Positions 59,390 through 64,000 of a stretch of 64,000 bases of DNA are shown one piece after another. The stretch comes from Plantago major. Lineage: Eukaryota > Streptophyta > Magnoliopsida > Lamiales > Plantaginaceae. Location of the stretch: NCBI GenBank assembly GCA_026545765.1, contig CM048840.1, forward strand, positions 27,222,765 through 27,286,764, in the 5' to 3' direction. A model generated the notes under the pieces. It ran no database searches. It was given only the letters and a program-made list of their open reading frames with translations, and was not told where the DNA came from. Position 1 is the first letter of the stretch. Each line of letters opens with the position of its first letter. Both the position numbers and the translations under genes were made by a program.

Positions 59390-59790
59390 ACCGAGAAGGC
59401 CTAGGGTGAATTCTATCTTCTCTATATTAATAACAACCACAAATGTTTGTATAAGCCGAGATCTAACCTCATACCACATAGATGAAGACCGACCTGTCTA
59501 TAAGCCCGACCACACTCCTTCCTTCAAAGAAGGACATCTACTGATGAAGACCGCGGCGGATCTAGGCCGACTCCTAGTTGTTCTAAACCGCTGCGTGATC
59601 TAAACTCGCCACCTTACTTTGACTACACGTGTCAAGAGCTGATAGGACCGACCGAACTCCGGGCAAGTCAGAACCTTGTCCCCCAGATCACTTCTTATAT
59701 ATAGGAGCGCATTTACTCCTCATCAAGCAAGTCAAACTACCTGCAATATACTACTCTCTACTGTAGTCTACTCGGACACCTATTGGACCA
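59390..59790 (+). mobile_element. LTR-like segment (possible solo LTR)
   Basis: GC-richer than its surroundings, with a TATA box (CTTATATATAGGAGC near 59694) about 100 bp before a pyrimidine-rich run (CTACTCTCTACTGTAGTCTAC), as in the U3-R part of a plant LTR. No internal domain or confirmed TG..CA ends, so this is tentative. Confidence 0.3.
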
Positions 59791-62156
59791 ACAAGACAAG
59801 TTGAATCTAATCAATGTTTGTCTAAGGCAAACCGACCAAAAAGTGTCTAACTCCCTATCTCATTTTGCAAGTGGAGCACACTCGAAGATTCTATTACAAT
59901 TATTTATCTTACCTAAGCTTTGGAGTTTATATCATGAAGACTTTTACCGTTTTATACCACATCAAAGAGGAAACAAATTAATGAACAACACATTACTTGC
60001 TAGCACTCCAAAAGGGATTACCTTATATTTAACATCTTACAATTTTAAACGGTAGTCATTTCCATTATCTTGTACAAATGCTTTAGCATACTGGAGCATG
60101 AGGCAGAGCGACTGCAAACCGTGGGCGGAGCCGCCCCCAACCTCTCATGTCAAATCTTCACTCCGTGGAGGGTTTAATTTACTGGTGGAAAAATCAATTT
60201 TCAAAACATAAGAAGGAAACTTGATAACAACATGGAATTAAGCATTTTACACATTTTAAGCAATGTGATTGTTGTTTGTAATTATACGCAGTAAAATTCT
60301 AAACTTATCGCTATCGGTAGGCGCTTGCTTGAAAACCTCCCTTTGGAGTTTGGACAAACATGCTGCTAGTGAAAGGGAAAGGGAAAAAAAGATAGCTGCG
60401 TGACTACGTCTCTAGAGAGTTGAATTGAAGAAACAAGTGTTCTCACTGGAACCTTAATAATTGGCACAGAAGAAGGCATAGTATAAGCCAAATCCAGCAA
60501 GCAATGTCACAATAGGTCCAAGACATGCACGAACAATTAAAACGATGTTCTTCAAATTCTAACAATCATCATCACAAATTGGAGACCAGTCCATGGCTCT
60601 ACTATGATCTGCATATGTACAAACTTGACCATAACCTTTTTCTTATTAACACGTTACTTGTTTTTCAAAAGTTGTTTCCAAGGGGCCAATGTCCCGTGAT
60701 TGAGACATGCCCTTATAATTGACTTGTAGACCAATTATTATAATGGACTAACAAATTCATATTTGACTCTTTTGTGCCGCATTTTATATTAGCACGTATA
60801 TATTTCTATCACAGTAGATGAGGAATTATGTTGAAATTAATTTGAAAGCGAAGATGTGAGATAACGATATTCTCACAGATGATGTTTTAGTACCCATATC
60901 ACTCGTGAAAATATCGTTTTGTCGCATATTTACGGCATGTATTCCGTTTGAAATATTAAACCCATCAAACTGGAGATGATATTGAACTAAAAATATATAG
61001 ATAAATCACAATTTAGTAGTATAAACATTAAGAATTAATAGAATATAGAAGCACACTATCAATGGTTTAGGTTATCAGTCAAAGTTATGATTGAGTGTTT
61101 TGCGTCTCATCCAAGGACTGCCCATCATGTAATTTTTAGTGGACTTATAAATACTATCTCCCTATTTTGGAATTTTTGTGAAAGAATATATGAATATGGA
61201 TTTGCACTCCAACACCAGCAACCTCCATGTTTGATCAATGTTAGCACACCACTTGCAAATAAATAAACAGTTAAAAGATATCGGCGGAATAGACTTACAA
61301 GACAATGAAAATTTATGGCATGTATATTTCTATACGGGATTGTTAAACGAATGACGTTTTTTATTAAATACATGACACTTTTTTACATATTCCAAATGAT
61401 ACAAATATTATAGTAGTTCACAAAATAGTTCACTAACTTTAAAAAATTAAAATTTTACCTAAAAAAATATCAAATTGAGTTTAATCGAATTAATTTTATC
61501 ATCCAAACAAAAAAATCGAAGATCCTTACCGGAGCTCCAGTGACCGAAACACTTCTTCTTTTTTTTTCTCCTTTTCTTTTTGGAAGATGATCGAAGCTCG
61601 ATTGTTGGAGGAGCTCCTTGGTCAAACAAAGCTATGTACAGAGCTGAGCTCCGATTTGGGAGCTCACAGCTCCGACTAGTAGTTAGAGATGTCACTAATC
61701 AAGGCCCACACTGCACTTTTGGAATGCAACCGACGATGTCCCCTTTCATATCCACTATACATGTTAAAATACACTGCTACTGTGAGGGGAGCAGTCAATA
61801 TATCAACCAATCGTTGTGGAATTCACTGGAGTGAATATATCTCAATTCTTATTTAATTGTGTATACCTGTTTTATCCATTCCATTTATTTTTTGAAATTT
61901 TTATTTTTTTCTTGTTTTTTTAACTCCTTTTTTGTTTTTTATTGTCGATCACATGATTCAAGATATAATAATACACTGAAATAATCATGAGAAAATCAAA
62001 AGTACAGAGTATAAGATTTGTTGAGCAAGTGAAAGTAATAAAGAGTCGTTATATATGTTCCATAGTGAACGCTACTGTACTACGTTTGACAAATGAAATC
62101 GAACCACCCATTATTATTAACACGATCGAACATGTGTTCAGCTTAACCCAACAAAT
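59791..62156. other. Intergenic, no supported gene
   Basis: AT-rich. At 61590-61680 there are several GAGCTCC/GGAGCTC inverted units (GGAGGAGCTCC, GGGAGCTCACAGCTCC), probably a decayed repeat. Short open frames here show no family features. Confidence 0.4.
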
Positions 62157-62406
62157 TACTCCCTCCATTTGGGAGAAATTGTTACATTTTGACTTTGACC
62201 GGTCAACTGTTTTCGAGTTTAACCACAAATTACTCATAAACGATAATAGTAAATAATTTAATAAAATCATATAATAAAAATTTAATTACTAAATTTTCAT
62301 TATATAATTTTAATAATTTATTTATTAATATCGTTTAAGAGTAATCGTCAAACGAAGACAAATAATATAAAATAAGAAACGTAATTTTTCTGAAATGGAG
62401 GAAGTA
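62157..62406. mobile_element. Stowaway-like MITE
   Basis: The ends CTCCCTCCATTTGGGAGAAA and, read backwards, CTTCCTCCATTTCAGAAAAA are flanked by TA; about 250 bp. The interior shares AAATTTAATTACTAAATTTT-type sequence with the element at 34970-35356. Confidence 0.7.
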
Positions 62407-63009
62407 TCGTCTTCCCTTTACGAATTTATTTATGCACACCACAATTGATTGCCAGTTGATATATACTTATTACTAACCCCATATTGAAATTTTGTATGTT
62501 TGTCATTTTCTTCGGATTTTTATAATATAGCCAACAACTTGCAAGCTGATCTTGTTGTTTACTCATGATGACATGAATAGTTTGTTTGTGTGCTCATTTA
62601 TTTATTTTGGTCGACTAATTATTGTACATTAGAAGATAAACTCACTGCACGTGATCTGATGGCAATGTTTAGGAGTAGTAATTAACCATGTCATTAGGCG
62701 AGAACTTGTTTTAACGTCATTGATGATCAGATTTCTGACATTGATTTTTTTATGCATCATTCAGTTGTTTATTTTTCTAATACAGGAGTCTGATAAATAA
62801 CATTTTAGTAATCGTACGTGTGAGGCATTGCAACAGAGTATTTGATTAAAAATTCGACCATACAATTGAGTTTAATTAAGTAATCTAGGGTGAGTTTTTA
62901 TAATGAATCGAGAAACATTATGATTATAGCTATAAATATTTAATATTTTTATTAAAAAATTACTGTTAGATATGCATGGTGATCCGTTTAAAAAAAAGAT
63001 ATGCATGGT
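62407..63009. other. Intergenic, no gene seen
   Basis: AT-rich; a short direct repeat (AGATATGCATGGTGAT, near 62968 and 62998) is the only structure noticed. Confidence 0.4.
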
Positions 63010-63360
63010 GATGTTTTTCGAGCCGAGCCTAGCAGAGTATTTCATTACTTGAGCTGTAACGAGTCCGAATAACAAAACGAACTCATTTTCAGAGCTTTAG
63101 TTACAATAAGTAGGCTCAAGCTTTGCCCATTTGGTTCGAGCTTTAATTGAGCTCGAGCTCATAACTAAAAAATGAATATACATATATTAAATTAACTAAC
63201 CGAGCCTTATGGAACTTAGTCGAGAATCAACGAGACGAGCCATACTCGACTCGATAACAAAACGAGCCACAACTTAAAATCAAGCTCTGCTCGAACATCC
63301 TATCGAACGAGCCGACCTCGAGCCTTAGCGAGTAGAGCCTATTGAGGGTTCGACTTGTGT
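63010..63360. mobile_element. Decayed GAGCTCGAGC-rich element
   Basis: Scattered CGAGCC, GAGCTCGAGC and CGAACGAGCC units in both orientations resemble the element at 2410-2886 but are more degenerate. No coding capacity. Confidence 0.45.
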
Positions 63361-63696
63361 AAAAACTCCATACATACACATAAAAATTGACATAAAATGT
63401 TCACTTATACTGTAATTACATTATTGATATTGTTCTTTCCTGATGAAATCCTCTTTTGTGTAGTTTAATTATGTCTCCCTACATCAACTTGCACGTCTTG
63501 GATAACTATATCTATTAGGTTTTGAGTAAGTATCGTAGGGACCAATTTTATAAATGGACTTGAAACTTAAAGCATCGATAAATATTAGAGTCATAACCAT
63601 AAACGTAGCAAGTATTTCCTAAGAGTACCGATATAATACATTCATATGAAAAATGACATCAATTATCCACTCATAAAACATGCTAGTAAAATTTAG

Positions 63697-64000
63697 GGTG
63701 AATTTCTTCTAGTCCCCTTAATAAAGTTCGTAATAATAAATTAGTCCCTCACATTTGAACAATAACATTTTGGTCCAAAATGTATTTTCAGCGTTGACCG
63801 GTTCATTAAATAATTTCCACGTGGATAATTAAATTACAAATTGCACATCAACCCCTATAAAGTTTGAAATAATTTCACAATTGACCCAAAACAATTTAAA
63901 CTTTCATTTTCATCTTCTTCTTCATCAAACCTCCATGTTTCACCATTCTTCATCATCAAACTCAATTTCTTTTCAAATTACAAGTATCTTCATCATCATC
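63697..64000. mobile_element. Probable transposon terminus running off the window
   Basis: Begins TAGGGTGAATTTCTTCTAGTC and CCCTTAATAAAG, continuing with TTAGTCCCTC and TTTTGGTCCAAAA and CATCTTCTTCTTCATCAAAC-type simple sequence. This looks like the long terminal inverted repeat of a plant MULE-like element. The other end is outside the window, so it is unproven. Confidence 0.35.

Overview
The window is nuclear DNA of a flowering plant, most likely a eudicot. The evidence is AT-rich sequence, genes with plant-type GT-AG introns, plant-specific families (GRAS, tau-class GST, pectin methylesterase inhibitor, plant MTOPVIB) and very many transposable-element remnants. I cannot name the order or species from sequence alone. 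No rRNA, tRNA or CRISPR was recognised.

Layout. 1-3.4 kb: repeats, comprising a Ty3/gypsy-like LTR remnant with an array of CTCGCCGCGGCGAG palindromes, a CACTA end, a half Stowaway and a GAGCTC-rich element. 3.4-20 kb is the gene island. It holds an intron-rich gene read as MTOPVIB (meiotic topoisomerase VI B-like, +), a convergent three-exon gene for a small, possibly mitochondrial protein (-), a PMEI-type secreted protein (-), a two-exon tau glutathione S-transferase (-) and a single-exon SCL4/7-type GRAS factor (-). 20-35.4 kb is repeat country: Stowaway-like MITEs (one nested in another), a head-to-head MITE pair, a MULE-type element with a 9-bp target duplication, two larger inverted-repeat elements, a CACTA element with a transposase-associated gene fragment, and a broken endogenous pararetrovirus movement-protein fragment lying beside a long (AT)n tract.

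About 35.4-54.97 kb reads as a large plant Helitron. It holds an RPA70-like gene with OB folds and a zinc ribbon, then a Rep/helicase gene (zinc finger, HUH Rep motif, Tyr motif, PIF1-type helicase), and ends in a hairpin followed by CTAG just before a T. Both genes carry stops or frameshifts and the helicase Walker A motif is destroyed, so this copy looks unable to move by itself. Between the two genes lie at least two antisense fragments of host-type genes: one exon of a DDX6/Dhh1-type DEAD-box RNA helicase and one piece of an LRR receptor-like protein. A second copy of the element's 5' leader lies between them. This is the most interesting part of the window.

54.97-64 kb has no gene that I can support. 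It holds two Stowaway MITEs, short tandem duplications, LTR-like stretches, a second GAGCTC-rich element and, at the very end, what looks like one end of a transposon that continues outside the window.
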